A program made the translations under genes and the position numbers. Source: Burkholderiales bacterium (GTDB taxonomy: Bacteria > Pseudomonadota > Gammaproteobacteria > Burkholderiales > Burkholderiaceae_B). From it: a stretch of 64,000 nucleotides of DNA. This document shows positions 42,833 to 52,606 of this stretch, piece after piece (position 1 is the stretch's first letter; every line of letters begins with the position of its first letter). The stretch covers positions 248,001 to 312,000 of the forward strand of contig JAJTEM010000001.1 in assembly GCA_021299735.1 (NCBI GenBank), given 5' to 3'. The notes below the pieces were generated by a model. That model had not been told where the DNA came from. It saw only the letters and a program-made list of their open reading frames with translations, and did not search any database.

Positions 42833-44209
42833 ATGAAATTGAGCAAACTCGACTCTTTAAGCCGCCGGGCGTTTTTACACCGAACAGCACAGTTGTCAGG
42901 TGTGGGTATGGCGTCTCCCTTTTTGATGACACTTGCAGGCATGGGTGAGGCCGCAGCAGCGGGAGCGCAGGATTACAAAGCCTTGGTGTGTGTTTTTCTG
43001 GCGGGTGGCAACGACCACAACAACACCGTGGTGCCTGTTGATAATGTTTTTTATGGCAAGTACCAAGCAATTCGCGGAGCCATTGCAACGCCGCAGGATC
43101 AGTTGGCTGCAACAACATTGAATTCTGTCAATGCCTTGCCCTCCGGCATGCGCATGGCTTTGGCACCCCAGATGGCTCGGTTGCTTCCTCTTTTTAATGC
43201 TGGCAAGTTGGGGGTGCAACTGAATATTGGGCCTTTGATTGAGCCGACCAATTTAAACACTTACAACCAAAAATCGGTGCGTTTGCCACCCAAGCTGATG
43301 TCGCACAATGACCAGCAGTCACTTTGGCAGTCCAATATGCCTGAGGGCGCCACTTCGGGCTGGGGTGGGAAAATGGGTGATCTGATGTTGTCCGGCAATG
43401 GCGGATCCACTTTCAGTTGTATTTCTGTGTCTGGAAGTTCGCTGTTTGTGTCGGGGCGTGATGCTGTGGGTTATCAAATTAGCCCCGATGGCGCCATCGC
43501 TGTGCAGGGGTTGAGTCAATTGAATTCCTCAAGCGAGTGCGGCGCATTGCTTCGTCGCTTGATGACTGAAACAGGCAGCAGTGTGATGGAACGTCAAATT
43601 AATCAGGTGGCGTTGCGGTCAATTCAATCGGAAAGTAGCTTCTCAACAGCGTTCGGGGGCATCAACCTGACAACAGCTTTTAATACTGAAAACAGTTTGG
43701 CCATGCAGTTGAAGGCGGTCGCAAAAACGATTGCTTGTCGTAATTCTTTGGGTGTAAAGCGACAGGTGTTTTTTGTTTCGCTTGGCGGGTTTGACAATCA
43801 CGATTTCCTTAACCGTGATCATCCGGCTTTGTTGGGCAAAGTGGCAGATGCCATGGCCAGTTTCTATGAAGCCACAGTGGAATTGGGTATTCAAAACTCG
43901 GTGACTACTTTTACAGCATCTGACTTCGGCCGAACTCTGGCTTCGAACGGGGATGGGTCAGATCACGGATGGGGTTCACACCACTTTTTGATGGGCGGTG
44001 CTATTCGTGGTCAGCGATTCTACGGTGCAGCGCCTGATATTACAGTGCAAGACGAGAACAATATTCGCGGTGGCCGATTAATTCCCACCACGTCGGTTGA
44101 TCAATTGATTGCAAAACTGGCGCTTTGGTTTGGTGTCGAGCCTCAGCAACTTCCTTTGCTTGCACCCAATTTGCTCAGCTTTAACGGTCTTGGTGATGCG
44201 TACTTTTAA
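42833..44209 (+). CDS. DUF1501 family exported protein
   Basis: The 458-residue protein has a twin-arginine leader: LSRRAFLHRTAQLSGVG, then an Ala-rich cleavage region AAAAGAQ. The body follows the alkaline-phosphatase-like DUF1501 pattern: LVCVFLAGGNDHNNTVVP, then LMSHNDQQSLWQ, ASDFGRTLASNGDGSDHGWGSHHFLMGG, and GFDNHDFLNRDHPALL. Conserved Asp and His residues suggest a metal site. The linked DUF1800 gene upstream is the usual partner. The role is unknown, possibly in cell-surface structures. Confidence 0.87.
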   Translation: MKLSKLDSLSRRAFLHRTAQLSGVGMASPFLMTLAGMGEAAAAGAQDYKALVCVFLAGGNDHNNTVVPVDNVFYGKYQAIRGAIATPQDQLAATTLNSVNALPSGMRMALAPQMARLLPLFNAGKLGVQLNIGPLIEPTNLNTYNQKSVRLPPKLMSHNDQQSLWQSNMPEGATSGWGGKMGDLMLSGNGGSTFSCISVSGSSLFVSGRDAVGYQISPDGAIAVQGLSQLNSSSECGALLRRLMTETGSSVMERQINQVALRSIQSESSFSTAFGGINLTTAFNTENSLAMQLKAVAKTIACRNSLGVKRQVFFVSLGGFDNHDFLNRDHPALLGKVADAMASFYEATVELGIQNSVTTFTASDFGRTLASNGDGSDHGWGSHHFLMGGAIRGQRFYGAAPDITVQDENNIRGGRLIPTTSVDQLIAKLALWFGVEPQQLPLLAPNLLSFNGLGDAYF

Positions 44210-44278
44210 GCCCAAAACGCGTTGATTCATTGTAATCTCAGGCATTATTCTGAAAAACGGAATTTACCGGAGAATGTA

Positions 44279-45460
44279 ATGTTGAATTTGCCAGGACTTC
44301 AGTTCGATCTTGGGGATGACATCGACGCTTTGCGCGATGCAGTACAAAACTTTGCCCAAGCGGAAATTGCGCCTTTGGCGGCCGAAATGGACAAAACCGA
44401 CCAATTTCCCATGCATTTGTGGCGAAAAATGGGCGATATGGGGCTTCTGGGCCTTACCGTAGAGGAAGAACTGGGTGGTAGCGGCATGGGTTATTTGGCC
44501 CATATCGTAGCCATGGAAGAAATTTCACGGGCCAGTGCCTCTGTTGCCTTAAGCTACGGTGCCCATTCCAACCTGTGTGTGAACCAGATTCGCCGCAACG
44601 GCAACGAATGGCAACGCAATACCTTTTTGCCCAAGCTGATTTCCGGTGAGCACATTGGCGCCCTGGCCATGAGTGAACCCGGTGCGGGCTCGGACGTGGT
44701 CAGCATGCAGCTGCGTGCCGACAAAAAAGGCGACAAGTACGTGCTGAACGGCAACAAAATGTGGATCACGAACGGGCCGGATGCTGACGTGTTGGTGGTG
44801 TATGCCAAAACTGATTTGGCTGCAGGGCCACATGGTATTACCGCGTTCTTGATTGAAAAAGGCTTCAAGGGCTTTTCAATCGCACAAAAGCTGGACAAGC
44901 TGGGCATGCGTGGTAGCCACACGGGTGAGTTGGTGTTTGAGGACTGTGAGGTGCCTGAAACCCACGTTCTTGGTAAAGTGGGCCGCGGTGTGAATGTGCT
45001 GATGAGCGGTCTGGATTTCGAACGCGCAGTGCTGTCGGGTGGCCCGCTGGGTATCATGGCGGCGGCCATGGACGTGGTGGTGCCTTATGTGCACGACCGC
45101 AAACAGTTTGGTCAAAGCATTGGTGAGTTTCAGCTGATTCAGGGCAAGCTGGCCGATATGTATTCAACCATGATGGCCACACGTGCTTATGCTTACCAGG
45201 TGGGCAAGGCCTGTGACCAAGCGACACCCGACACAGTGCGCAAGCTTCGCAAAGACTGTGCTGGCGCCATTTTGTTCTCGGCTGAAAAAGCCACCTGGAT
45301 GGCGGGAGAATCCATTCAAATTTTAGGCGGCAATGGTTACATCAATGAATACCCGTGTGGTCGCCTGTGGCGCGACGCCAAGTTGTATGAAATTGGCGCA
45401 GGCACCAGTGAAATTCGCCGCATGTTGATTGGTCGGGAGCTTTTCTCAGAGACCATGTAA
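44279..45460 (+). CDS. liuA: Isovaleryl-CoA dehydrogenase
   Basis: The ATG at 44279 with a GGAG site gives 393 residues; a longer frame from 44222 adds 19 unlikely residues. Acyl-CoA dehydrogenase features: [17 protein letters not shown], then [49 protein letters not shown], and [23 protein letters not shown]. The latter and the [15 protein letters not shown] stretch are typical of isovaleryl-CoA dehydrogenase, which begins the CoA stage of leucine breakdown. The rest of the pathway (liuB-E) lies 13 kb downstream, which is an unusual split. Confidence 0.9.
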   Translation: MLNLPGLQFDLGDDIDALRDAVQNFAQAEIAPLAAEMDKTDQFPMHLWRKMGDMGLLGLTVEEELGGSGMGYLAHIVAMEEISRASASVALSYGAHSNLCVNQIRRNGNEWQRNTFLPKLISGEHIGALAMSEPGAGSDVVSMQLRADKKGDKYVLNGNKMWITNGPDADVLVVYAKTDLAAGPHGITAFLIEKGFKGFSIAQKLDKLGMRGSHTGELVFEDCEVPETHVLGKVGRGVNVLMSGLDFERAVLSGGPLGIMAAAMDVVVPYVHDRKQFGQSIGEFQLIQGKLADMYSTMMATRAYAYQVGKACDQATPDTVRKLRKDCAGAILFSAEKATWMAGESIQILGGNGYINEYPCGRLWRDAKLYEIGAGTSEIRRMLIGRELFSETM

Positions 45461-45496
45461 GCATGGGCGAGCTGCCCAGTGAGGTACCAAGTTGCC

Positions 45497-46765
45497 TTAT
45501 TTAGGCAGTGCAGGCCCCACAGATTTGAATACATGTGTGGTCTTCCCGATCACCACTTCACTGGCCCACAGGTAACTTAGCCGGGGGTGCGGGGTTTGAA
45601 GTACTTTCAGCGCCTCGCTGTTGCCCAACAAATGGTAGTTCATCCAGGCCAGTGAATACTGCGCAGCGATTTCACGCCCCCAGGTGGACGTGGGCAGCAG
45701 TGGGTAATTGGTGTGCTGTGCATGCGTGGCGGCATCGGCCACAATAAAGGCGCGGTCGCTGGTCAGCTTGTTGTACACCGGGCGCACCACAGCGGGGTTC
45801 ACGGCCACGATAGGTGCAATTGGGCCATCGTAGTCGCCAGTTTGAATCATCACCGGGATCGGATTTTTGTCGAATACCGATTGAATTTCGCTGATGGGTG
45901 CGGCAGCCACAGCGGCTTTCAATCTCGGTTCTACCGCCTGCAAGCCCATGGTGGCAATTGCGCCCATGCTGTGCCCAATAACTCCAATGCGTGCAGGGTC
46001 AATAAACTGGCGCACAGGCGAGTTGTTCAGCAAGTAGGAAAGTGCATCTTGTGCTTCTTCAATGTTGTTGCCAGGGTCGCCTTGTACCTCATCATCTGAG
46101 CGGCCTTGGCCGGAGAAATCAAACGCGAACACCAAGTAGCCCGCATCTGCAAACAACTGATGCCACCAGCGGTACATGGCGGTGTTGGTGTTCAGGCCTT
46201 CCAGCGCCAAAATCACCGGGTATTTTTGGGCGGTGGCTTGGGTTTGCCCTCGCTTGGGCAACACAATTTCGCCGTGCAGGCTGGTGCCATAGCGGTTTTT
46301 AAATTCCACATACACCAAGGCCACTGACTTGTTGTTTTCGGGGTGACCGTACCAGTGAAAAACCTGGTTAATTCGAGATCCGTCGTTGAGCTGAGCGGCC
46401 ATCGCGCGAATTTGAAATTCAAGCAGTGCAGGGTCGGTGATGTCACTGAGCGTGTAACCCAGGGCAATTGGGTCAGCCACGCCAGCCAGTTGTTGGCGTG
46501 GCAGCATGTCGCTGACCATGCCTAATTGAAACAGCACATCTTCACTGGCCTGTGCCGTGGGAAGCGGGCCTTCAATCGGGCTTTCAGTGAGTTTTGTGGG
46601 CGGATCCTCACCTTGAACAGATGCTGGCCAGCCAAAGGCTTCAGAGGATTGAATGGAATTGCGGGTTGATGTGCCGGCCGAGTCGAGAGAACTGTCTTCT
46701 CCGGTGCAGGCCCAAGCCAGAAAAGGCAGCGCAAACAACCATGACAACCTAGAAAAACTTCGCAT
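45497..46765 (-). CDS. Lipoprotein of the alpha/beta-hydrolase family
   Basis: The ATG at 46765 (MRSFSRLSWLFALPFLAWAC) gives a lipoprotein signal with Cys20; the frame extends 22 codons upstream without purpose. The mature part is an alpha/beta hydrolase: VILALEGLNTNTAMYRWWHQ, FDFSGQGRSDDE, nucleophile Ser in GVIGHSMGAIATMG, and a His candidate in AATHAQHT. It is close to secreted esterase/lipase or peptidase-S9-type proteins. 423 residues. It is transcribed divergently from aceK across ~120 bases. Substrate unknown. Confidence 0.83.
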   Translation of the reverse strand: MRSFSRLSWLFALPFLAWACTGEDSSLDSAGTSTRNSIQSSEAFGWPASVQGEDPPTKLTESPIEGPLPTAQASEDVLFQLGMVSDMLPRQQLAGVADPIALGYTLSDITDPALLEFQIRAMAAQLNDGSRINQVFHWYGHPENNKSVALVYVEFKNRYGTSLHGEIVLPKRGQTQATAQKYPVILALEGLNTNTAMYRWWHQLFADAGYLVFAFDFSGQGRSDDEVQGDPGNNIEEAQDALSYLLNNSPVRQFIDPARIGVIGHSMGAIATMGLQAVEPRLKAAVAAAPISEIQSVFDKNPIPVMIQTGDYDGPIAPIVAVNPAVVRPVYNKLTSDRAFIVADAATHAQHTNYPLLPTSTWGREIAAQYSLAWMNYHLLGNSEALKVLQTPHPRLSYLWASEVVIGKTTHVFKSVGPALPK

Positions 46766-46886
46766 GACTACTTCCTTGAACAAGCTAGCAATGATACTAA
46801 GCCAACGAAGGTTTTGGATTTTTTTGGGCAAATGGGGATTGGATCTCGTAGAATCGGAGGTTCATCATATGGAGTGAAGCCAGCTT

Positions 46887-48716
46887 ATGAGCAGCGTGCC
46901 TTTGGATCTGAAAACCCTGGAAGAGGATTTTGGTGAACTCAGTGAAACAAGCCACTTGAGCGAGGACGAGGAGCGCGAGCTGTCCAAAAAAGTGGCCAGT
47001 GACATTCTGGCCGGCTTTGACAAACACTACAGGTTGTTTCGCTACTGTGCCCAGCAAACCAAAAAGTTGTTTGAGGAAGGCGATTGGCATTTGATTCAAC
47101 AGCTGGCCCGCGATCGTATTGATTTTTACGATGAGCGTGTGAAAGAAGCCGTGGACCTGCTCCGGCGCAACTATGGTTCGCTGTTAATGAGCGAATCGGT
47201 TTGGGCCAAAATCAAAACCCGCTTTGTGACTTACCTTGTAGACCACAAACAGCCCGAGCTGGCAGAAACCTTTTTCAATTCTGCGGTGACCAAAATTTTG
47301 CACCGCGATTACTACCACAACCGGTTTTTGTTTGTACGCCCTGCGGTAAGCACGGATTATGTGGAAAGTGACCCACCTTCTTACCGCAGCTATTACCCGG
47401 CCAATTCGAAAAGTGGTGGCTTGCGCAGAACACTGAGGCGGTTGATTCAAGACTTTTCACTGAAGGCCGATTTTGTGGATTTGGAGCGCGATTTGCGCTA
47501 CGTGGTGCATGCTGCCCGCCAGGTAATGCCAAGGCCCATCAAAGTAGACCCAGATTGCCAAATTCAGGTGCTTTCAAGCCTGTTTTTCCGCAACAAGGGT
47601 GCTTACATTATTGGCAAGTTTATTAATGCGAACATGCCGCAGCCTTTTGCGATTCCAATTCTTCGGGATTCAACTGGCAGGTTGTACATCGACACGGTGC
47701 TGTTCAATGTGCAGCAAATTGCCACCCTGTTCAGTTTCACCCGCGCTTACTTTTTGGTAGACATGGAAACACCGGGTGCTTATGTGCAGTTTTTGCGCAC
47801 GCTGTTGCCCAACAAGCCCAAGGCCGAGATGTACACCATGCTGGGTTTGCACAAGCAGGGCAAAACTTTGTTTTACAGGGATTTTCTGCATCACCTGAAG
47901 CATTCGCACGATGAGTTTATTGTGGCGCCCGGTATCAAGGGCTTGGTGATGGCGGTGTTCACGCTGCCTTCTTACCCTTATGTGTTCAAGCTGATCAAAG
48001 ACAAAATCGCACCGAGCAAGGAAATTGACCGCGCAGGTGTTATGCGCAAATACCAGCTTGTGAAAGAACATGACCGTGTGGGCCGTATGGCGGATACTTG
48101 GGAATACAGCCATGTGGGTTTGCCGCTGAACCGGTTTTCTCAGGAATTGATTGATCACTTGAAGGACACTTGCGAAAGTTCACTGACCTTCGAAGACGAC
48201 ACCGTGGTGATCAAGCATGTGTACATTGAGCGCCGCATGACTCCGCTGAATATTTATTTGCAGCAAGGCACCGACGCTGAAGTTGAGCATGGTGTTACTG
48301 AATATGGAAATGCCATTAAACAACTTGCTGCGGCGAATATTTTCCCTGGCGACATGCTGTTCAAAAACTTTGGTGTAACGCGTCTTGGCCGTGTGGTGTT
48401 CTACGATTACGATGAAATTGAATACATGACTGATTCGAATTTCCGCCGCATTCCAGATGCACCCAATCCCGAGGCCGAGATGTCATCCGAGCCTTGGTAC
48501 ACCGTGGGCCCGAAAGATGTGTTTCCCGAGGAGTTCGGGCACTTCTTGCTGGGTGACCGACGGGTGCGCAAGGCTTTTTTGAGCAAGCACCGCGATTTGC
48601 TTGAATACGAGTTTTGGCAAGAACGCAAAGACCGAATTACTCAAGGGCATATCGAAGATATTTTCCCTTACTCCGAGGCGGTGCGGTTTACCAACCGTTT
48701 CATTAAAAAGTCTTGA
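46887..48716 (+). CDS. aceK: Isocitrate dehydrogenase kinase/phosphatase AceK
   Basis: The 609-residue bifunctional enzyme phosphorylates and reactivates isocitrate dehydrogenase to divert carbon into the glyoxylate bypass. Diagnostic parts: VAPGIKGLVMAVFTLPSYPYVFK (nucleotide site, here shortened to GIKGLVMAVFTLPSYPYVFK), DMLFKNFGVTRLGRVVFYDYDEIEYM near residue 490, and PEEFGHFLLGD. Length is typical for betaproteobacterial AceK. Isocitrate lyase (aceA) and malate synthase are not in the window, so control is of genes elsewhere. Confidence 0.95.
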   Translation: MSSVPLDLKTLEEDFGELSETSHLSEDEERELSKKVASDILAGFDKHYRLFRYCAQQTKKLFEEGDWHLIQQLARDRIDFYDERVKEAVDLLRRNYGSLLMSESVWAKIKTRFVTYLVDHKQPELAETFFNSAVTKILHRDYYHNRFLFVRPAVSTDYVESDPPSYRSYYPANSKSGGLRRTLRRLIQDFSLKADFVDLERDLRYVVHAARQVMPRPIKVDPDCQIQVLSSLFFRNKGAYIIGKFINANMPQPFAIPILRDSTGRLYIDTVLFNVQQIATLFSFTRAYFLVDMETPGAYVQFLRTLLPNKPKAEMYTMLGLHKQGKTLFYRDFLHHLKHSHDEFIVAPGIKGLVMAVFTLPSYPYVFKLIKDKIAPSKEIDRAGVMRKYQLVKEHDRVGRMADTWEYSHVGLPLNRFSQELIDHLKDTCESSLTFEDDTVVIKHVYIERRMTPLNIYLQQGTDAEVEHGVTEYGNAIKQLAAANIFPGDMLFKNFGVTRLGRVVFYDYDEIEYMTDSNFRRIPDAPNPEAEMSSEPWYTVGPKDVFPEEFGHFLLGDRRVRKAFLSKHRDLLEYEFWQERKDRITQGHIEDIFPYSEAVRFTNRFIKKS

Positions 48717-48726
48717 ATGGTTAGTG

Positions 48727-48766
48727 GTTATAACCAAATTACAAATTAATCGTTGTACGTTATAAC
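48727..48766. promoter_or_regulatory. Two copies of the palindrome GTTATAAC upstream of the FadL-like porin
   Basis: GTTATAAC occurs at 48727-48734 and again at 48759-48766, exactly 32 bases apart, about three helical turns on the same face of DNA. The first is extended to GGTTATAACC. They lie 80-120 bases before the porin start and after aceK, a position suited to a dimeric regulator that binds both. Which regulator is unknown. Confidence 0.45.
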
Positions 48767-48844
48767 CCTTGGTTCTAGAATCCGGTGACTTTGATTTACC
48801 TATTTCGGGTGATGTTTGCCCGTAGTTCGCCGGAAGAAGTACCC

Positions 48845-50128
48845 ATGAAGACATTAAAAATCACCGTTGCCACGCTTTTGGCGCTGTCGTGGTCAGTTGC
48901 GCATGCCACCAATGGTTATTTTTCTCATGGTTATGGCACCAAGGCCAAGGGCCGGGGCGGGGTGTCTTTGTCTATTTCCGATGACACCATGGCCGGCGCC
49001 AATAACCCTGCTTTGTTTGCTGATTTGAACGACAGAATTGACGCGGGCTTTGAGGCATTTGTGCCCAGACGCGGCGCAGAACGCGCCAACGGCCCTTTTG
49101 GGCAGTTCAATTTCAATGAACGCAGCGACCGCAATTTGTTCATCATTCCCGATTTTGGCGTGAGCAAGAAACTTAGCAAGTCGCTAACCCTGGGCCTGAC
49201 TGTGTACGGCAATGGCGGCTTGAATACCGATTATCAGGAAGGTGACAGCACCGCCTGCGCGACCAATTTGCCCAGTGGGCGAGGTAATCCTTTGTGTGGC
49301 CAAGGCCCGGCAGGTGTGAACCTGGAACAATTGGTGATCGCACCCACGCTGGCTTTTCGCTTGAATGAAAACCACGCGTTTGGATTTTCTCCTTTGTTTG
49401 TGTATCAGCGTTTTTATGCGGAAGGTTTGCAATTGTTCGGCAGCTTTGGTTACAGCAGCGATGCTGACAAGCTGACCAACGAGGGCACAAGTACCAGCAA
49501 TGGCCGGGGTTACCGCGTGGGTTACTTCGGCACCTTTGGCAGCTTGCAGGTGGGCGCTGCTTATTCGCCGCGTGTGGACATGAATAAGTTCGACGAATAC
49601 GCGGGCCTGTTTGCAGGGCAGGGCGATTTTGATATTCCGACCAACCATGGAGTTGGTTTTTCCTGGCGCCCCACCAGCAAATTGAAGGTTGGTGCAGACC
49701 TGACAAAAGTGAAGTTCAGTGAAGTACCGGCAGTGGGCAATTCAAGCCGAACAGCCACACCGGGCTGTAATTGTTTGGGCAATGATGACGGCCCCGGGTT
49801 CGGCTGGCGCGATGTAACTACCAAGAAGTTCGGCATTGAATACCAGGCTACACAAAAGCTGCTACTGCGAGCCGGTTACAACAAGGGTGATAACCCGGTG
49901 ACTGAAGAAAACGTAACTTTCAATATTCTGGCGCCGGGCGTGGTGACCAAGCATTACACCGTGGGTGCGACCTACCGGCTAAGTGATGCTGCGGAAATTT
50001 CAGGCCACTACATGCGAGCGCCCACAGTGCGGGTGCGCGGTGCTTCTGCGCTGCCAGTACCGGGGCCTGTGGAGTCTATAGATATGGAGCAGGAATCAAT
50101 GAGTGTGACGGTTGGGTTCACTTACTAA
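48845..50128 (+). CDS. OmpP1/FadL/TodX-family outer-membrane porin
   Basis: The ATG at 48845 opens a signal peptide (LKITVATLLALSWSVAHA) with NGYFSHGYGTKAKGRGG starting the mature protein, the well-known NPA-containing motif following (TMAGANNPALFADL). This 427-residue monomeric barrel transports hydrophobic compounds such as long-chain fatty acids or aromatic hydrocarbons. The last strand ends in Tyr (VTVGFTY), suitable for BAM recognition. A Baeyer-Villiger-type oxygenase lies 1 kb downstream and might work on similar hydrophobic compounds (inference). Confidence 0.9.
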   Translation: MKTLKITVATLLALSWSVAHATNGYFSHGYGTKAKGRGGVSLSISDDTMAGANNPALFADLNDRIDAGFEAFVPRRGAERANGPFGQFNFNERSDRNLFIIPDFGVSKKLSKSLTLGLTVYGNGGLNTDYQEGDSTACATNLPSGRGNPLCGQGPAGVNLEQLVIAPTLAFRLNENHAFGFSPLFVYQRFYAEGLQLFGSFGYSSDADKLTNEGTSTSNGRGYRVGYFGTFGSLQVGAAYSPRVDMNKFDEYAGLFAGQGDFDIPTNHGVGFSWRPTSKLKVGADLTKVKFSEVPAVGNSSRTATPGCNCLGNDDGPGFGWRDVTTKKFGIEYQATQKLLLRAGYNKGDNPVTEENVTFNILAPGVVTKHYTVGATYRLSDAAEISGHYMRAPTVRVRGASALPVPGPVESIDMEQESMSVTVGFTY

Positions 50129-50201
50129 GTGCGCCAGCTAAAGTGTTGCGACGCACTACGTTAGCAATTCAGTTCATTGGTTCCATTGGGGTTGGGTTGA
50201 G

Positions 50202-50240
50202 CAGAACGGAATCCTGCAGAACGGAAATTCTGCAGAATTT
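50202..50240. repeat. Tandem 15-16-base repeat ending in a 16-base palindrome
   Basis: CAGAACGGAATCCTG (50202-50216) is followed directly by CAGAACGGAAATTCTG (50217-50232) and the start of a third unit. The end forms the perfect palindrome AAATTCTGCAGAATTT (50225-50240), with a T-rich run after it. It lies between the convergent ends of the porin and nitroreductase genes and may act as a terminator. Confidence 0.5.
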
Positions 50241-50260
50241 TAATTTTTCTGGCTGCACGA

Positions 50261-50983
50261 TTAATTCCGCTTGGGCAGTATCAAAGCACTTGCTGTAATT
50301 TTCTCGGGCTGAAATTTGTTCACTGGTACATCCAGTTCATATCCAATTGCTACGCCGCACAGCAAGTGGTATTGCGCGGGAATGTTGAAGTGTTTGTCCA
50401 ATGGCGAGCGGAACAGACCCAGTGCACCTTGCGCGCAGGTACCCACGCCTTCATTGGTGGCCGCAAGCATGAGGCTTTGCAGAAAAATACCAGCATCCAG
50501 TGCGCTGTAAATGCCAACGTCTTTGTGCACAAAAACAAAAGCGGCTGCGGGTGCACCAAACATGCGAAAGTTCTCTGCCATGGCTTGGTCGCGGGCTTTC
50601 AAATCGTTGCGGGCCACACCCAGTACGCCATACAAACCTTTGCCGCATTCAACCCGGCGGGCTTGTAAATCTTTGGGGTAATTCACGACAGGTTTTACGT
50701 CGCCGTCTGGAATGCCCTTGCTGCGTGTAAGCAGGCCCTTAAGCTGCGCAAGCTTGCCGCCGCGCTGCAGTTTGATGGTTTCCTGAAAACGTTCGTATAG
50801 TTCGCTGCGCAAACTTTCCAGCACATCACCTGTGGCCAGTGCGATGCGGTAAGGGTGGGTGTTGGACCAGCTTGGTGACAGTGCAGCCTGTGAAAGTATG
50901 CGTTCCAGCACGGCTTCTGGCACTGGTTTGGCATCGAAGGCACGCACGCTGTGGCGCTTTTTCAGTGTTTCCAGAAATTCCAT
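50261..50983 (-). CDS. Nitroreductase-family flavoprotein
   Basis: The 240-residue FMN-dependent enzyme has the family start LKKRHSVRAFDAKPVP, with Arg and Ser contacting FMN, and ALSPSWSNTHPYRIALATG. The central DAGIFLQSLMLAATNEGVGTCAQGAL block and CGVAIGYELD complete the pattern. Nitroreductases use NAD(P)H to reduce nitro, quinone or related compounds. It diverges from the flavin monooxygenase across ~130 bases; the two could be co-regulated. Native substrate is unknown. Confidence 0.9.
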   Translation of the reverse strand: MEFLETLKKRHSVRAFDAKPVPEAVLERILSQAALSPSWSNTHPYRIALATGDVLESLRSELYERFQETIKLQRGGKLAQLKGLLTRSKGIPDGDVKPVVNYPKDLQARRVECGKGLYGVLGVARNDLKARDQAMAENFRMFGAPAAAFVFVHKDVGIYSALDAGIFLQSLMLAATNEGVGTCAQGALGLFRSPLDKHFNIPAQYHLLCGVAIGYELDVPVNKFQPEKITASALILPKRN

Positions 50984-51115
50984 TTTTCCTTGTCCTGTGA
51001 ATTGGTTGGCTCAGTTTAGAGTATTTATTACTAGCCAACAGGCCCGGCTCGCCACTATTCTCTCAACTGACAATATAAAAAGTCACATGAGCTGTCAAAC
51101 CACGGGGACAAAACA

Positions 51116-52570
51116 ATGAAAAATCCACACGTAGACGTACTGATTATTGGCGCAGGTTTGTCTGGCATTGGTGCCGCATGCCACATCAAGCAAAACTGCA
51201 AAGGCAAAACAATCAAAATTCTGGAACGTCGAAAAGCAATTGGTGGTACATGGGACTTGTTCCGCTACCCCGGTATTCGTTCAGACTCCGACATGTTCAC
51301 GCTGGGTTACAGCTTCAAGCCTTGGAAAGGCGAGAAAGTTTTGGCCAATGGTCAGGAAATTCGTGAATATGTGACTGAAGCCGCCAAAGAACACAATGTG
51401 ACCAAAGACATTCAGTTTGGCCTGAAAGTAACTGCGGCCAATTGGGACTCCAAAGCCAACCAGTGGACTGTGGAGGGCATTATTGAGGAAACCGGCGAGA
51501 AGCAGGTGTTCACCAGCAACTTCTTGTTGGGTTGCACTGGTTATTACAACTATGACAAGGGCTACAGTCCTGTATTCGCCGGAATCAAAAAATTCAAGGG
51601 CACCGTAGTACACCCACAGCAGTGGCCAGAGAACCTGGACTATTCTGGCAAGCGCGTGGTGGTGATAGGCAGTGGCGCAACTGCCATTACGCTGGTGCCT
51701 GCCATGGCGGACAAGGCAGGTCACGTCACTATGTTGCAGCGTTCGCCAACTTACATCGCATCCATTCCTTCAGTAGATCCGGTTTCTGTGGTGCTGAAAA
51801 AGTTCATGCCTGACACCTGGGTGTACAACATTGGCCGTGCACGCAACATTGGTTTGCAGCGTTTAATTTTCAAGCTAAGCAAAGAGCGCCCACAGGCAAT
51901 TAAACGCCTGTTGTTGGGAGCCACCCGCGCGCGCATGGGCAAAAATTTCGACATGAAGCACTTTACCCCCAGCTACAATCCTTGGGACCAACGCCTGTGT
52001 GTGGTGCCGGATGGCGATCTGTTCAAGGTGCTGAAAAAAGGCAAGGCCGACATCGTGACCGACCACATTGACACCTTTGTTGAAAATGGCATCAAGCTGA
52101 AAAGCGGCAAAGTGTTGGAAGCCGATATTGTTGTCACTGCCACTGGTCTGGATCTGCAAATTCTGGGTGGCCTGACTGCACATGTGGATGGCAAACCCGT
52201 GAATGTGGGCGAAGTGATGAGCTACAAAGGCGTGATGATGAGCAGCATTCCCAACTTTGCGATGGTGTTTGGTTACACCAATGCGTCGTGGACTTTGAAG
52301 GCAGATTTGGCTGCTGAATTCGTGTGCCGCGTGATCAACCACATGGACAAACACGGTTACACCCGAGTAGTGCCCAATGCCGAAGGTGTTGAGGCGGATG
52401 ATACCCCCATGTTTGATCTGGAGGCCGGCTACATGAAGCGTGCAGCTGATCGCCTGCCAAAGCAAGGCCCAGCTGCACCATGGACTGTGGTGAATAACTA
52501 CCTGGCTGATAGGCCGGTATTAAAGAAAGGCAAAATTGAAGATGGCGTGTTGATGTTTTCGAATGCCTGA
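51116..52570 (+). CDS. Flavin-containing Baeyer-Villiger-type monooxygenase
   Basis: The 484-residue class B flavoprotein monooxygenase has FAD-binding GAGLSGIG (12-19), the fingerprint FKGTVVHPQQWP (F160, G162, H166, W170) matching FxGxxxHxxxW, and NADP-binding GSGATA (185-190). GGTWDLFRYPGIRSDSDM is also characteristic, as in EthA. Such enzymes turn ketones into esters or lactones using oxygen and NADPH. A ribosome site is not obvious but the ATG with KNPHVDVLIIG start fits. The substrate is unknown; a neighbouring FadL-like porin hints at hydrophobic compounds. Confidence 0.88.
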   Translation: MKNPHVDVLIIGAGLSGIGAACHIKQNCKGKTIKILERRKAIGGTWDLFRYPGIRSDSDMFTLGYSFKPWKGEKVLANGQEIREYVTEAAKEHNVTKDIQFGLKVTAANWDSKANQWTVEGIIEETGEKQVFTSNFLLGCTGYYNYDKGYSPVFAGIKKFKGTVVHPQQWPENLDYSGKRVVVIGSGATAITLVPAMADKAGHVTMLQRSPTYIASIPSVDPVSVVLKKFMPDTWVYNIGRARNIGLQRLIFKLSKERPQAIKRLLLGATRARMGKNFDMKHFTPSYNPWDQRLCVVPDGDLFKVLKKGKADIVTDHIDTFVENGIKLKSGKVLEADIVVTATGLDLQILGGLTAHVDGKPVNVGEVMSYKGVMMSSIPNFAMVFGYTNASWTLKADLAAEFVCRVINHMDKHGYTRVVPNAEGVEADDTPMFDLEAGYMKRAADRLPKQGPAAPWTVVNNYLADRPVLKKGKIEDGVLMFSNA

Positions 52571-52606
52571 CAGTTTGATCGACTGATGGCCTTTGTGCCC
52601 TAAGGC

